DNA from: 3-1-20CM-4-69-9 sp963833655
Lineage (GTDB): Bacteria; Actinomycetota; Thermoleophilia; Gaiellales; Gaiellaceae
Assembly (NCBI GenBank): GCA_963833655.1
Contig: CAWHYL010000005.1
Location: 124,001 to 188,000 of the forward strand
Direction: 5' to 3'
Length of the DNA: 64,000 bases
Each line of letters opens with the position of its first letter. Position 1 is the first letter of the stretch. Positions 54,794 to 63,728 of this stretch are shown here, piece after piece. The translations under genes were made by a program, and so were the position numbers. A model generated the notes under the pieces. That model had not been told where the DNA came from. It did not search any database and saw only the letters and a list, made by a program, of their open reading frames with translations.

Positions 54794-55549
54794 TTACGCC
54801 GCGGCCGGGTCCTCTCCTCTCTGACACTGCGGGCACCAGTACGCCATTCGCGCGTCGTCGCCCTGCGGCCATGACTTGATCGGGCTGCCGCAGCGCGGGC
54901 ACATGTGGCCCTTGCGGCGATAGACCTGTCTCGTGCCTGGCACCCCGTCGAGGCGGGCACGCATCAGCTCGTGCGCCGAGATGAGCACGGCGCGAAGCTC
55001 GTCGTCCGAGACGGCAGCGAGCGGACGCCACGGCGATACGGCTTCCGTCCACAGCGACTCGACCTTCCAGACGTTGCCGATGCCCGACACGAGGCGCTGG
55101 TCGAGGAGCGCGTCGCCGATCGCGCGCGTCTGCGGCGCCGCGCGGAAGCGCTCGAGCATCGCGTCGTAGTCGGGCGGCTCGGCGAGGATGTCCGGCCCGA
55201 GCCGCTGTGCGACGCTGCGGTCGAGCTCGAGGACCGGCCCGTTCCAGAGCACCCCGGTGTGTCTGGCACCGCGCAGGACGAGCCAGGGCGTGCCGAAGAC
55301 CGCCGCGTCGCGTTCGAGCACGCGCCAGCGTCCCTTCATCCGAAGATGGCTCCGCAGGACGAGCCCGCCGTCGAAATGGAGGAGGAGGTTCTTGCCGATC
55401 GCCTCGACCCGCTCGAGCCGGCGTCCGTTCAGCCGCGGCGCGAGTTGCTTCACCGCCGCGCGCGGATGGGGCGTCTCCACCTCCAGCTCCTGGCCCACGA
55501 GCACCTGCAGCCGCCGCGCGGCCCGGTGGAGCGCGTCCCCTTCGGGCAT
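54794..55549 (-). CDS. nei: Fpg/Nei-family DNA glycosylase
   Basis: A 251-residue base-excision repair enzyme that removes oxidised bases and nicks the strand. The start MPEGD places the catalytic Pro2 and Glu3; the MPEGD form is typical of Nei rather than Fpg (MPELPE). The H2TH region is DALLDQRLVSGIGNVWKVESL (about 150-170), and the C-terminal zinc finger has CPRC and CPQC pairs. The ATG is at 55549; longer frames are not coding-like. It leads the unknown 413-residue gene. A GTGCCTGGCAC palindrome lies in the linker before the zinc finger. Confidence 0.92.
   Translation of the reverse strand: MPEGDALHRAARRLQVLVGQELEVETPHPRAAVKQLAPRLNGRRLERVEAIGKNLLLHFDGGLVLRSHLRMKGRWRVLERDAAVFGTPWLVLRGARHTGVLWNGPVLELDRSVAQRLGPDILAEPPDYDAMLERFRAAPQTRAIGDALLDQRLVSGIGNVWKVESLWTEAVSPWRPLAAVSDDELRAVLISAHELMRARLDGVPGTRQVYRRKGHMCPRCGSPIKSWPQGDDARMAYWCPQCQRGEDPAAA
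54933..54943. repeat. Short palindrome GTGCC-T-GGCAC in nei
   Basis: A member of the GTGCCNGGCAC family, encoding V-P-G-T in the linker before the zinc finger. A degenerate copy, GTGTCTGGCAC, lies at 55259-55269 in the same gene. Confidence 0.6.
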
Positions 55550-55560
55550 GCTGACAGGGT

Positions 55561-55908
55561 ATGCGCGCCGCCTTGGCAGGAGCGATCGCCGCGACCGTCT
55601 GGGGTCTGCAGGAACCGCTCGACCGTCGCATCTTCCGCTGCGACTACTCCGACGTTCGCCTCGTCGGCGGGCTGCACGTCCACGCGCTGAACGGTGCGCT
55701 GTTCGGTGTCGCCTTCGATGCGGTCCGACGACGCCGCGCTCACGTCGACGAGCGCCGGCTGGCAATCGCACTCGCCGTCGCAGAGCACACCGTCCTCTGG
55801 CCGTTGCTCGGGCTCTTCGAGCCGGAAGTGGTCAAGAGCCCGCGCGCGTTCGCGCAGGGCGTCTACCGGCACGCGCTGTTCGGCTACGTGCTCGGCCGGC
55901 TCGCGTAG
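55561..55908 (+). CDS. Small membrane protein
   Basis: A 115-residue protein with three or four hydrophobic helices (AALAGAIAATVWGLQEPL, LHVHALNGALFGVAFDAV, LAIALAVAEHTVLWPLLGLF, LFGYVLGRLA) and motif FRCDYSDVRLVGG. Divergent from nei with 11 bases between starts, so their promoters overlap. It converges on the enolase-superfamily gene. No family is recognised. Confidence 0.65.
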   Translation: MRAALAGAIAATVWGLQEPLDRRIFRCDYSDVRLVGGLHVHALNGALFGVAFDAVRRRRAHVDERRLAIALAVAEHTVLWPLLGLFEPEVVKSPRAFAQGVYRHALFGYVLGRLA

Positions 55909-55915
55909 ACGGCGC

Positions 55916-57019
55916 TCATCCCTTCAGCTCGAGCCCGTGCCCGGCACGCGATCGATCGGGTCGAAGCGCGCCGTTCTCCGGCACGAGCACGCCGTCGAAG
56001 AGGTCGCGCTCCACCCGGATGTGATCGTGGAAGTACTCGATGTGGCGGAAGTGCGGGACCGCGCAACAGACGTGCGCGCTCGCCTGCGGCGCACAGTGCG
56101 CCGAGATCTGCAGTCCGTACTGCTCCGCGAGCGCGGCCGCATTCAGGAACCCGGTGTATCCGCCGCCCCGCGTGACGTCGACCTGCAGGCAGTCAACGGC
56201 CTCGGCCTCGAGCAGGTTGCGGAAGTCGGCCGGGACGAATGCGTACTCGCCCGCCGCGACGTCGAGCCGCGACTGCTCGCGCACGAGCCGTAGCCCCGCG
56301 AAGTCAGCCGAGCTCACGGGCTCTTCGAACCAGCGGACGTCCCACTCGTCGGCGTAGCGGTGCGCCCATCCAACCGCCTCGTCGCGGTCGTACGCACCGT
56401 TGGCGTCGACGAAGAGCTCGGTCGCGCCGCCGATCGCCGCCCGCGCCGCGGCGAGCCGCGCCGGATCCTTCTCCGGGTCGCGGCCGACCTTCATCTTCAC
56501 GCGCGGGATCCCCTCCCCGGCCCAGCCGCCGAGCTGCTCCGCCAGGCGTTCGAGCGAATAGGACGTGAACCCGCCGGACCCGTACACCGCGGCCTCGTCC
56601 CGGACGCCGCCGAGCACGTCGACGAGGGGTTGGTCGAGGAGCCGCGCGCGCAGATCCCAGAGCGCGATGTCGACGGCGGACAGGGCCATGAAGCCCAGCC
56701 CCGGACGACCGATATTCCGCAGCAAACGCCCCATTTCGTGCCAGGCACGAGACGGGTCCCGAGTGGCCACGTCGAGACCGCGAACGGCCGGCGCGAGCTT
56801 GTCCTCGATCAGGCGGACGGCCGCGTCGTGTGTGTACGTGTACCCGAGGCCTGACGTGTCGCCGGCGAACACGCGCACGACGACGATCGTGGTCGAGTCC
56901 CATTCGAACGTCCCGTCCGATTCCGGCGCGTCCGTCGGAATCGTGCGCGCGAAGGCCTCGACCCTATCGACCGGGCAGGAACTCGATGATCTTCTCTCTG
57001 AACGACTGAGTGACGACAC
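55916..57019 (-). CDS. Mandelate racemase/enolase-superfamily enzyme
   Basis: A 367-residue enzyme that abstracts a proton next to a carboxylate. The active-site set is complete: Lys175-x-Lys177 (VKMKVG), Asp205 (VDANG), Glu232/233 (FEEP), Glu258 (GEYA) and His308 (SAHCAP), as in the mandelate racemase or sugar-acid dehydratase groups. The N-terminal capping domain covers 1-130. The start listed is the GTG at 57019, 56 bases inside the upstream TPP-enzyme gene; no closer start was found. Substrate is unknown. Two GTGCCNGGCAC palindromes lie inside. Confidence 0.88.
   Translation of the reverse strand: MSSLSRSERRSSSSCPVDRVEAFARTIPTDAPESDGTFEWDSTTIVVVRVFAGDTSGLGYTYTHDAAVRLIEDKLAPAVRGLDVATRDPSRAWHEMGRLLRNIGRPGLGFMALSAVDIALWDLRARLLDQPLVDVLGGVRDEAAVYGSGGFTSYSLERLAEQLGGWAGEGIPRVKMKVGRDPEKDPARLAAARAAIGGATELFVDANGAYDRDEAVGWAHRYADEWDVRWFEEPVSSADFAGLRLVREQSRLDVAAGEYAFVPADFRNLLEAEAVDCLQVDVTRGGGYTGFLNAAALAEQYGLQISAHCAPQASAHVCCAVPHFRHIEYFHDHIRVERDLFDGVLVPENGALRPDRSRAGHGLELKG
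55937..55947. repeat. Short palindrome GTGCC-C-GGCAC at the 3' end of the enolase-type gene
   Basis: A member of the GTGCCNGGCAC family. Here the reading frame gives R-A-G-H instead of V-P-G-T. Confidence 0.5.
56738..56748. repeat. Short palindrome GTGCC-A-GGCAC in the enolase-type gene
   Basis: The arms extend to a perfect 15-base dyad, TCGTGCCAGGCACGA (56736-56750). It encodes R-A-W-H in this frame. Confidence 0.6.
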
Positions 57020-58748
57020 CCCGTGCCTCCGGATCGCCCTTGCGCAACGCCTTCAGGAGCGAGCGCGCCTGGTCGGTGCGGATGTGCGGCGGCAGCGGCG
57101 GCACATCCGGATCGCAGACCGCGTCGATCACGAACGGACGGTCGGCCTCGAACGCCTGCCGCCACGTGTCGGCGATGTCCTCCGGCTGCTCGACCCGAAC
57201 GCCGCGCAGCCCGAACAACTCGGCGAAGTCTGCGTAGCGCACGTCCGGAATCCGCTGCGTCTCCGGATTCATCGGATCGCCCTGCATCGCCCGCTGCTCC
57301 CAGGTCACCTGGTTGAGGTCGCGGTTGTTCAGCACCAGCACGACGAGCCTCGGGTCGGCCCATTCCTTGTAGTACTTCTGCGCGGTGATCAGCTCCGCCA
57401 TTCCGCTCATCTGCATCGCCCCGTCGCCGACGAGCGCAACGGCCGGACGGTTCGGATGGCAGAACTTCGCCGCGATCGCGTAGGGAACGCCCGGCCCCAT
57501 CGTCGCCAGCGTCCCCGAGAGCGACGCCAGGTGCGTCGGCCCGAGCTTCAAGTCACGTGCGAACCAGTTCGCGGCGGAGCCGGAGTCGGACGAGACGATC
57601 GCGTCCTCCGGGAGGTAGCGATTCAGCTCCCAGAACAAGCGCTGCGGATTGATCGGATCGGCCTCCTGCAGCGCGCGCTCCTCGAGCAGGCGCCACCACT
57701 GCTCGACCTCTTCCTCGAGCTGCTCGCGCCACGAGCGGTCCCCCTTCCGCTGCAGCAGCGGCATCAGCTCGCGCAGCGTCTCCTTCGCGTCGCCGACGAG
57801 GGCGCACTCCATCGGGTAGCGGATGGCGAGCATCCGCCCGTCGATGTCGACCTGCACGCCGCGCGCCTGCCCCGGTTTCGGCAGCCACTCGGAGTACGGG
57901 AACGAGGAGCCGACCATCAGCAAGGTGTCGCACTCGTTCATCAGCGTCCAGCTCGGCTTCGTTCCCAGGAGCCCGATCGAGCCGGTCACGAACGGCAGGT
58001 TGTCGGAGACGACCGCCTTGCCCAGCAGAGCCTTGGCGACGCCGGCGCCGAGAAGCTCCGCGACCTCGACGACCTCCTCGCTCGCACCGCGCGCGCCCTG
58101 TCCGACGAGCATCGCGACCTTCTCGCCGGCGTTGAGGAGCTCGGCCGCCTGCTCGAGCTGGCCCCGCGGCGGCACGATCCGCGCCGGCGTGTAACCCGGA
58201 GCGGAGACGACCGCGCCGTGCTCGCGCGGCGGCTCCTCCTGCGCAGGCTCCTCCGCGAGGTCGTTCGGGATGATGAGCGCCGTCACGGTGCGCTGGTCGA
58301 GCGCGATGCGGTGCGCGCGGTCGACGAGGTGGCGGATCTGCGTCGGCTCGTAGGCCATCTGCACGTACTCGTGCGCGACGTCCTTGAAGAGCGTGACGAG
58401 ATCCACCTCCTGCTGGTAGCTGCCGCCGAGGCCCATTCGCGCCTGCTGGCCGACAATCGCGAGCACAGGTTGGTGGTCGAGCTTCGCGTCGTACAGGCCG
58501 TTGAGGAGATGGATCGCACCCGGCCCCGACGTGGCCAGGCAGACACCGACCTCTCCCGTCCACTTTGCGTGCGCGCACGCCATGAACGCCGCCTGCTCCT
58601 CGTGGCGCACCTGGACGAACTTGAGCTCCGGGTGGCGCTCGAGCGCGCCGATGATCGCGTTGATCCCGTCGCCCGGATAACCGTAGATCCGTCTGACGCC
58701 GTTCTCGGCGAGGCGCTCGAGCAGAAAGTCGGCGGTGAGCTTGGCCAT
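56964..58748 (-). CDS. Pyruvate oxidase-like thiamine-diphosphate enzyme
   Basis: A 594-residue ThDP enzyme of the pyruvate oxidase/pyruvate dehydrogenase (quinone) type. Glu50 in RHEEQAAF is the ThDP-activating residue; the central domain (about 190-330) binds FAD; ThDP is held by GDGAMQMSG ... LVLNN. The start GYPGDGINAIIGALER is typical of Pox enzymes. The enzyme would feed electrons from pyruvate into quinones, giving acetate. It overlaps the enolase-type gene by 56 bases, suggesting a shared transcript. A SigB-like motif lies just upstream. Confidence 0.88.
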   Translation of the reverse strand: MAKLTADFLLERLAENGVRRIYGYPGDGINAIIGALERHPELKFVQVRHEEQAAFMACAHAKWTGEVGVCLATSGPGAIHLLNGLYDAKLDHQPVLAIVGQQARMGLGGSYQQEVDLVTLFKDVAHEYVQMAYEPTQIRHLVDRAHRIALDQRTVTALIIPNDLAEEPAQEEPPREHGAVVSAPGYTPARIVPPRGQLEQAAELLNAGEKVAMLVGQGARGASEEVVEVAELLGAGVAKALLGKAVVSDNLPFVTGSIGLLGTKPSWTLMNECDTLLMVGSSFPYSEWLPKPGQARGVQVDIDGRMLAIRYPMECALVGDAKETLRELMPLLQRKGDRSWREQLEEEVEQWWRLLEERALQEADPINPQRLFWELNRYLPEDAIVSSDSGSAANWFARDLKLGPTHLASLSGTLATMGPGVPYAIAAKFCHPNRPAVALVGDGAMQMSGMAELITAQKYYKEWADPRLVVLVLNNRDLNQVTWEQRAMQGDPMNPETQRIPDVRYADFAELFGLRGVRVEQPEDIADTWRQAFEADRPFVIDAVCDPDVPPLPPHIRTDQARSLLKALRKGDPEARGVVTQSFREKIIEFLPGR

Positions 58749-58757
58749 ACGGAGTGG

Positions 58758-58783
58758 GTAGCCGACGACAGCCCGATCTAAAC
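58758..58783 (-). promoter_or_regulatory. Possible SigB-like promoter for the pyruvate oxidase-like gene
   Basis: On the minus strand GTTTAG-N14-GGCTAC, one mismatch from GGGTAC in the -10 box, ending 9 bases before the ATG. A transcript from here would have almost no leader. Pyruvate oxidases are stress-regulated in some other bacteria. Confidence 0.35.
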
Positions 58784-58850
58784 GGAGGTGCCGGCGACGA
58801 GCGCCTGGGAATGGACGTCGGGGCCGCAGCAGGGGACGCCGCGGAACCTC

Positions 58851-59246
58851 CTAGAGCGCGACCTGAGGACGCCGGCTGCGCGACACGGCGACGAACAGGC
58901 CCGCCACGCAGACCGTGATGGCGATGCCGCCGCCCATTCCGATGAGCGCGTCGCGCGTGTCGAAGCTGTCCGAGCTCCCGGTGGTGGTCGTCGAGAGGCG
59001 CCCGTACGTGCGCGCCATCGCCTGCATCCGCAACCCGTACGCCTTCAGCGCCGCCGGCGTATAGAAGGCGGACGCCGGCAGCCGCTCGACGTAACGCTCG
59101 ATGAGATCCGGCGCCTGCGCCGTCGAGGATTGGCTGACGATCTGACTCGTGCTCAGCGGCCCGGGCTTTGCCGCTGCCTGACCCGCCACGATGACGCCCA
59201 GGGTCAGCACGAAGGCCGCAGCGATGAGGATGTGCCAAGCTTTCAT
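58851..59246 (-). CDS. Hypothetical exported and membrane-anchored protein
   Basis: A 131-residue protein: N-terminal signal (KAWHILIAAAFVLTLGVIVAGQAAA), an outer segment of about 75 residues (LSTSQIVSQSSTAQAPDLIERYVERLPASAFYTPAALKAYG) and a C-terminal transmembrane helix (ALIGMGGGIAITVCVAGLFVAV) followed by basic SRSRR. The start at 59246 has GGAGGGAG upstream. No family is recognised. Confidence 0.68.
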   Translation of the reverse strand: MKAWHILIAAAFVLTLGVIVAGQAAAKPGPLSTSQIVSQSSTAQAPDLIERYVERLPASAFYTPAALKAYGLRMQAMARTYGRLSTTTTGSSDSFDTRDALIGMGGGIAITVCVAGLFVAVSRSRRPQVAL

Positions 59247-59426
59247 GTCTCCCTCCATCTCGTCCCGGGCAGGCATCTCGCCGACCCGCTTACGCACAGG
59301 ACGCGGCAGCGGTCACGATGCGCTCACGAAGCGGCCACGCGCGTAACCGTCGAGTAATCGCCTTCGAGTTCACGCACCCGCCCGCGGGAACGCCCGAGGG
59401 TCGTGCTCGCGTCTGAGTGACGGCCC

Positions 59427-62400
59427 CTAGGGCCGTAGCACGGCACGCCGCGGGCCGGCGACGAAGCCTGCCTCGAGCAGCAACGCGTAGATCGGCGTCT
59501 CCGCGACCGGCTCGCCGTCGAAGCGCTCGACCGCGAGCCGCTTCGCCCCGCCCCCCTTCACGTGCTCCACGAGCGCGGTGAGCGCAACGCGCAGCCACTC
59601 CTCCTCCGGCTCGCGCAGCGGGACGAGCGAGCGGCCGCCGCGCTCCACGAACAACGCCGCTTCGCCGCCGAGGAGGACGACGTGCGCACCGGCGACCCGT
59701 GCGGCACGAGCGCCGGCGCGCTTCGGCCACGGCAGCGCAGCGCCGTACGGCTGCGCCGGATCGGCCGCCGCGAGCACGAGCGGCTCCTTCTCCTCGTCCT
59801 CGCGCGGGCGCAGCTCCCGGAGCCGCTCGACGGCGCCGGGCAACGCGAACTGCGCGCCGCCGAGACCCTCGACGAAATAGCCGCGCCGGCAGACGCCGAG
59901 CGTCTCGAGCGCACGCAGCTCACCGTAGACGGCGCCGTAGCCGCCGGCGATGCCCTCGCCGCGCACCCCGTCGCGCGCGACGATTCCCTGCCGCTCGAGC
60001 AGCAGCTCGGCGAGCGCGCGGCGATCGGGACGCTCCGGGAACAGTCGATCGGTCAGCGACCACCGGCCTTGCGTCGCTGTGATCCCCGCGGAGCGCTGCC
60101 TGGAGAAGCGGCGCGGGCGAGCACGCTGCGGGCGCGGCGCCCCGTAGCGGCGGCCGGCGCGCAACGGCGTCCACGCATCGTTCGTCACCTCACCCGCCCA
60201 CACGAGATCCCAGAGTGCCGGCAACGCGACCTCGGGCTCGAGCTCGGTCGCCGCGACCAGGTCGTGCCAGAACTCGGCGCTGCGGGCGAGCGCCGCGCGG
60301 ATCCTGTCGTGCGCCTCGCCCTCCGGGCGCGGCGCGGCTGCCGGGCGCCCGAGCGCCGCGGCGTCCTCACGGAAGTAGACCGCGACGCGGTCGAGGCCGG
60401 CACCGACCCACACCACCTCTCCCGACGCGCACAGCTGGTCGAGCTGCCCGGCGTTGAAACCGGGGACGCGACGCGGCAGCACCTCCGCCTCCCACAGCGA
60501 CACCGGTAGCGACAGGCCCTGGAGCGGGACGAGCGCCTCGCGCAGCGTCGCGCGCCGGTCGATCCCGTGCCAGTTCGGGAGGAAGCGACCGAGCGCGGCC
60601 TGCTCCGCCGGCTCGACCTCCTTCCGCAGCACCGCGAGCGAGGCGCGGCGCAGCCGCCGCAGCACATCCGGGTCACACCACTCGCGCTCGGTGCCGCCCG
60701 GCCGCAGCTCGCCACGCACGAGCAAGTCGCGCCGCTCGAGCTCGCGTAGCAACGGCTCGAGGTCTCGCCCGAAGCGTCGGCTCGCCTCCTGCGTCGTGAA
60801 CGGCCCGCGACCACGCGCGAACCGCAACACGAGCTGCTCCAGCGATTTGGGGCCGCCCTCCAGAAACACCTCCGGCAGGCCGCCCGGCGGCATGACCCCG
60901 ACGGCGTCGCGGTAGCGGCCGGCGTCCTCCGCCGCGATCAACCGCTCCTCGCCCGCGATGCGCACGAGCAGCGCCCGCCGCTCGCGCAGCAGCGTCTGCG
61001 CAAAGCCGCCGTCGTAGTCGCCGCCGCGCAGGTCGCCGCGCAGGCGGAGCTGGTCGTGCAGCTGGTCCGCGTTCCGCGGCGTTCCGCGCAGCTGTACCTC
61101 GACCTCCTCGACCGCTCCGGCGTCGAGCAGGTCGCGTAGCTCCTCCTGCCCGAGCAGCTCGCGGAGGAGGTCGCGGTCGAGCGACAGCGCCTGCGCACGG
61201 CGTTCCGCGGGCGGCGTGTCGTCCTCGTACATGTACGTCGCGATGTAGTCGAACAGCAGCGACGCCGAATACGGCGACGCGGACGCGGTCTCGACGTCGA
61301 CGAGGTCGATCTCCCGCGTGCGCAAGCCCTTCAGCAGGCGCTTGAGGGACGGCAGGTCGAAGACGTCCTGCAGGCACTCGCGATACGTCTCGAGGATCAC
61401 CGGAAACGAGCCGTAGCGACGCGCGACCTGGAGCAGCCCCTGCGCCTTCAGTCGCTGCTGCCACAACGGCGTCCGCTGGTCCGGCCGCCGTCGCGGGATC
61501 AGGAGCGCGCGCGCGGCGTTCTCGCGGAAACGCGCGCCGAAGAGCGCGCTCTGGCCCACTTCCTGGACGACGAGCTCCTCGATCTCGTCGGGCGAGATGA
61601 CGATGTCGTCCGTCGGCGGCGGCGCGTCCGCATCCGGCAGGTGCAGCGCGATCCCGTCGTCAGACCAGATCGACTGCACCTCGAGCCCGAGCGACTCCCG
61701 CAGGCGCGCGGCGAGCGCCAGCGCCCACGGGGCGTGAACACGCGCGCCGAACGGCGTCAGGATGCACAGCCGCCAGTCGCCGATCTCGTCGCGGAAACGC
61801 TCGACGACCACCGTCCGGTCGGACGGGACGGCTCCCGTCGACGCGGCCTGCTCGTGCAGGAACGTCAGCAGGTTCTGCGCGGCGTGCTCGTCGAGGCGAT
61901 GCTCGTTCTGCAGCCGCGCGCGCGCGGACTTCTGGGTCTGGGCGACGAGCTCGCGCGACGCGCGGCCGATCGCTTCGCCGAGCTCGTACGGACGGCCGAC
62001 GCCCTCGCCTTTCCAGAAAGGCACGGCGCCGGGAACGCCCGGTGCCGGCGAGACGAGCACGCGATCGCGTGTGATCTCCTCGATCCGCCAGGTCGACGCA
62101 CCGAGCAGGAACGTCTGCCCGGCGCGTGCCTCGTAGACCATCTCCTCGTCGAGCTCGCCGACGCGGCCGCCGCCGTCGACGAGGTGCACGCCGAAGAGGC
62201 CGCGGTCCGGGATCGTCCCGGCGTTCGTCACCGCGAGCCGGCGCACGCCCTGGCGGCCGCGGATCATGCCGGCGGTGCGATCCCAGACGACACGCGAACG
62301 CAGCTCCGCGAACTCGTCCGACGGATAACGGCCCGCGAGCATGTCGAGCACGTTCTCGAGCTGCGTGCGCGAGAGGTCCGCGAACGGATACGCACCGCGC

Positions 62401-63698
62401 ACCAGCTCGTGCAATTCGTCGACGGAGATCTCCTCGTCGACGGCGATCGCGACGATCTGCTGCGCGAGCACGTCGAGCGGGTTGCGCGGAATCACCGTCT
62501 CCTCGATCGCGCCCTCGAGCATCCGCTGCGCGACGACGGCGGACTCGAGCAGGTCGGCGCGGAACTTCGGGAAGATGCGGCCCTTCGAGACGGCGCCCAG
62601 CTCGTGGCCGGCGCGACCGATCCGCTGCAAGCCGCGTGCAACCGACTTGGGAGACTCCACCTGGAGCACGAGGTCGACGGCACCCATGTCAATGCCGAGC
62701 TCGAGCGAAGACGTCGCGACGAGACAGGGGATTTCCCCCGCCTTCAGCAGCTCCTCGATCTCGACTCGCTGCTCCTGCGCGAGCGAGCCGTGATGCGCGC
62801 GGGCGATCTCTTGCCCTGCCAGCTCGTTGAGGCGCAGCGCAAGCCGCTCGGCGAGGCGGCGGTTGTTGACGAACAGGATCGTCGAGCGGTGCTCCTGGAC
62901 GAGCCGCAGCAGCTCCGGGTAGATCGACGGCCAGATCGACGTCTGCGAGCCCTCGGAGCCGGTGCCCTGCAGGTCGTGTCCTACGGACTGTCCATGAGGC
63001 ATGGCCGGCTGGCGCATGTCCTCGACGGGCACGACGACCTTCAGGTCGAGCTCCTTGGCGGTGCCGGCGTCGACGAGCTCGATCTCGCGCGCACCGGAGA
63101 CGAAGCGGCCGATCTCGTCCAGCGGGCGCTGCGTCGCCGAGAGCCCGATCCGCTGGAACGACTCGTCGACGAGGCGCTCGAGCCGCTCGACGGACAGCGC
63201 GAGATGCGCGCCGCGTTTCGTGCCGGCGACCGCGTGCACCTCGTCCAGGATTAGCGTCCGGACGCCCGTGAGGTTCTCGCGCGCGCGTGAAGTAAGAAGC
63301 AGGTAGAGCGACTCGGGCGTCGTGATGAGGATGTCCGGCGGATGGCGCAGCATCTCGACGCGCTCCTTCTGCGGCGTGTCGCCGGTGCGGACGGCGACGC
63401 GCAGGCCCGATTGGAGCCCGACGAGCGGGCCACGGAGGTTGCGCTCGATGTCGTAGTTGAGCGCCTTGAGCGGCGAGACGTACAGCAGGCGCAGCCCCTC
63501 CCCCGGCTCGGCGTTCAGGCGGTCGATGCCGTAGAGGAAGGCGGCGAGCGTCTTCCCGGAGCCGGTGGGCGCCTGGATCAGGGTGTGCTTGCCGCTCGCG
63601 ATCGCCGGCCAGCCGAGCTCCTGCGCGGGCGTCGGCTCGCCGAATGCGTTCTCGAACCAGGCTCGCGTCGCGGGCGAAAAGACGGCGAGCGGATCCAT
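59427..63698 (-). CDS. lhr: Lhr-family ATP-dependent helicase
   Basis: A 1423-residue SF2 helicase for DNA/RNA repair, close to the length of mycobacterial Lhr. The Walker A is APTGSGKT (43-50), DEVH box at 152-155, RecA2 motifs with ATSSLELGIDMGAVDLV and QRIGRAGH, then the Lhr-specific winged helix and core, and a long C-terminal domain with the FGARVHAPWALALA motif typical of the family. The ATG at 63698 gives VFSPATRAWFENAFGEPTPAQELGW, the normal start; longer frames are not family-like. It is divergent from the DUF1326 gene. Confidence 0.93.
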   Translation of the reverse strand: MDPLAVFSPATRAWFENAFGEPTPAQELGWPAIASGKHTLIQAPTGSGKTLAAFLYGIDRLNAEPGEGLRLLYVSPLKALNYDIERNLRGPLVGLQSGLRVAVRTGDTPQKERVEMLRHPPDILITTPESLYLLLTSRARENLTGVRTLILDEVHAVAGTKRGAHLALSVERLERLVDESFQRIGLSATQRPLDEIGRFVSGAREIELVDAGTAKELDLKVVVPVEDMRQPAMPHGQSVGHDLQGTGSEGSQTSIWPSIYPELLRLVQEHRSTILFVNNRRLAERLALRLNELAGQEIARAHHGSLAQEQRVEIEELLKAGEIPCLVATSSLELGIDMGAVDLVLQVESPKSVARGLQRIGRAGHELGAVSKGRIFPKFRADLLESAVVAQRMLEGAIEETVIPRNPLDVLAQQIVAIAVDEEISVDELHELVRGAYPFADLSRTQLENVLDMLAGRYPSDEFAELRSRVVWDRTAGMIRGRQGVRRLAVTNAGTIPDRGLFGVHLVDGGGRVGELDEEMVYEARAGQTFLLGASTWRIEEITRDRVLVSPAPGVPGAVPFWKGEGVGRPYELGEAIGRASRELVAQTQKSARARLQNEHRLDEHAAQNLLTFLHEQAASTGAVPSDRTVVVERFRDEIGDWRLCILTPFGARVHAPWALALAARLRESLGLEVQSIWSDDGIALHLPDADAPPPTDDIVISPDEIEELVVQEVGQSALFGARFRENAARALLIPRRRPDQRTPLWQQRLKAQGLLQVARRYGSFPVILETYRECLQDVFDLPSLKRLLKGLRTREIDLVDVETASASPYSASLLFDYIATYMYEDDTPPAERRAQALSLDRDLLRELLGQEELRDLLDAGAVEEVEVQLRGTPRNADQLHDQLRLRGDLRGGDYDGGFAQTLLRERRALLVRIAGEERLIAAEDAGRYRDAVGVMPPGGLPEVFLEGGPKSLEQLVLRFARGRGPFTTQEASRRFGRDLEPLLRELERRDLLVRGELRPGGTEREWCDPDVLRRLRRASLAVLRKEVEPAEQAALGRFLPNWHGIDRRATLREALVPLQGLSLPVSLWEAEVLPRRVPGFNAGQLDQLCASGEVVWVGAGLDRVAVYFREDAAALGRPAAAPRPEGEAHDRIRAALARSAEFWHDLVAATELEPEVALPALWDLVWAGEVTNDAWTPLRAGRRYGAPRPQRARPRRFSRQRSAGITATQGRWSLTDRLFPERPDRRALAELLLERQGIVARDGVRGEGIAGGYGAVYGELRALETLGVCRRGYFVEGLGGAQFALPGAVERLRELRPREDEEKEPLVLAAADPAQPYGAALPWPKRAGARAARVAGAHVVLLGGEAALFVERGGRSLVPLREPEEEWLRVALTALVEHVKGGGAKRLAVERFDGEPVAETPIYALLLEAGFVAGPRRAVLRP

Positions 63699-63728
63699 CC
63701 AGCCAGCGTACTTGTCAAGATCGCGGCT

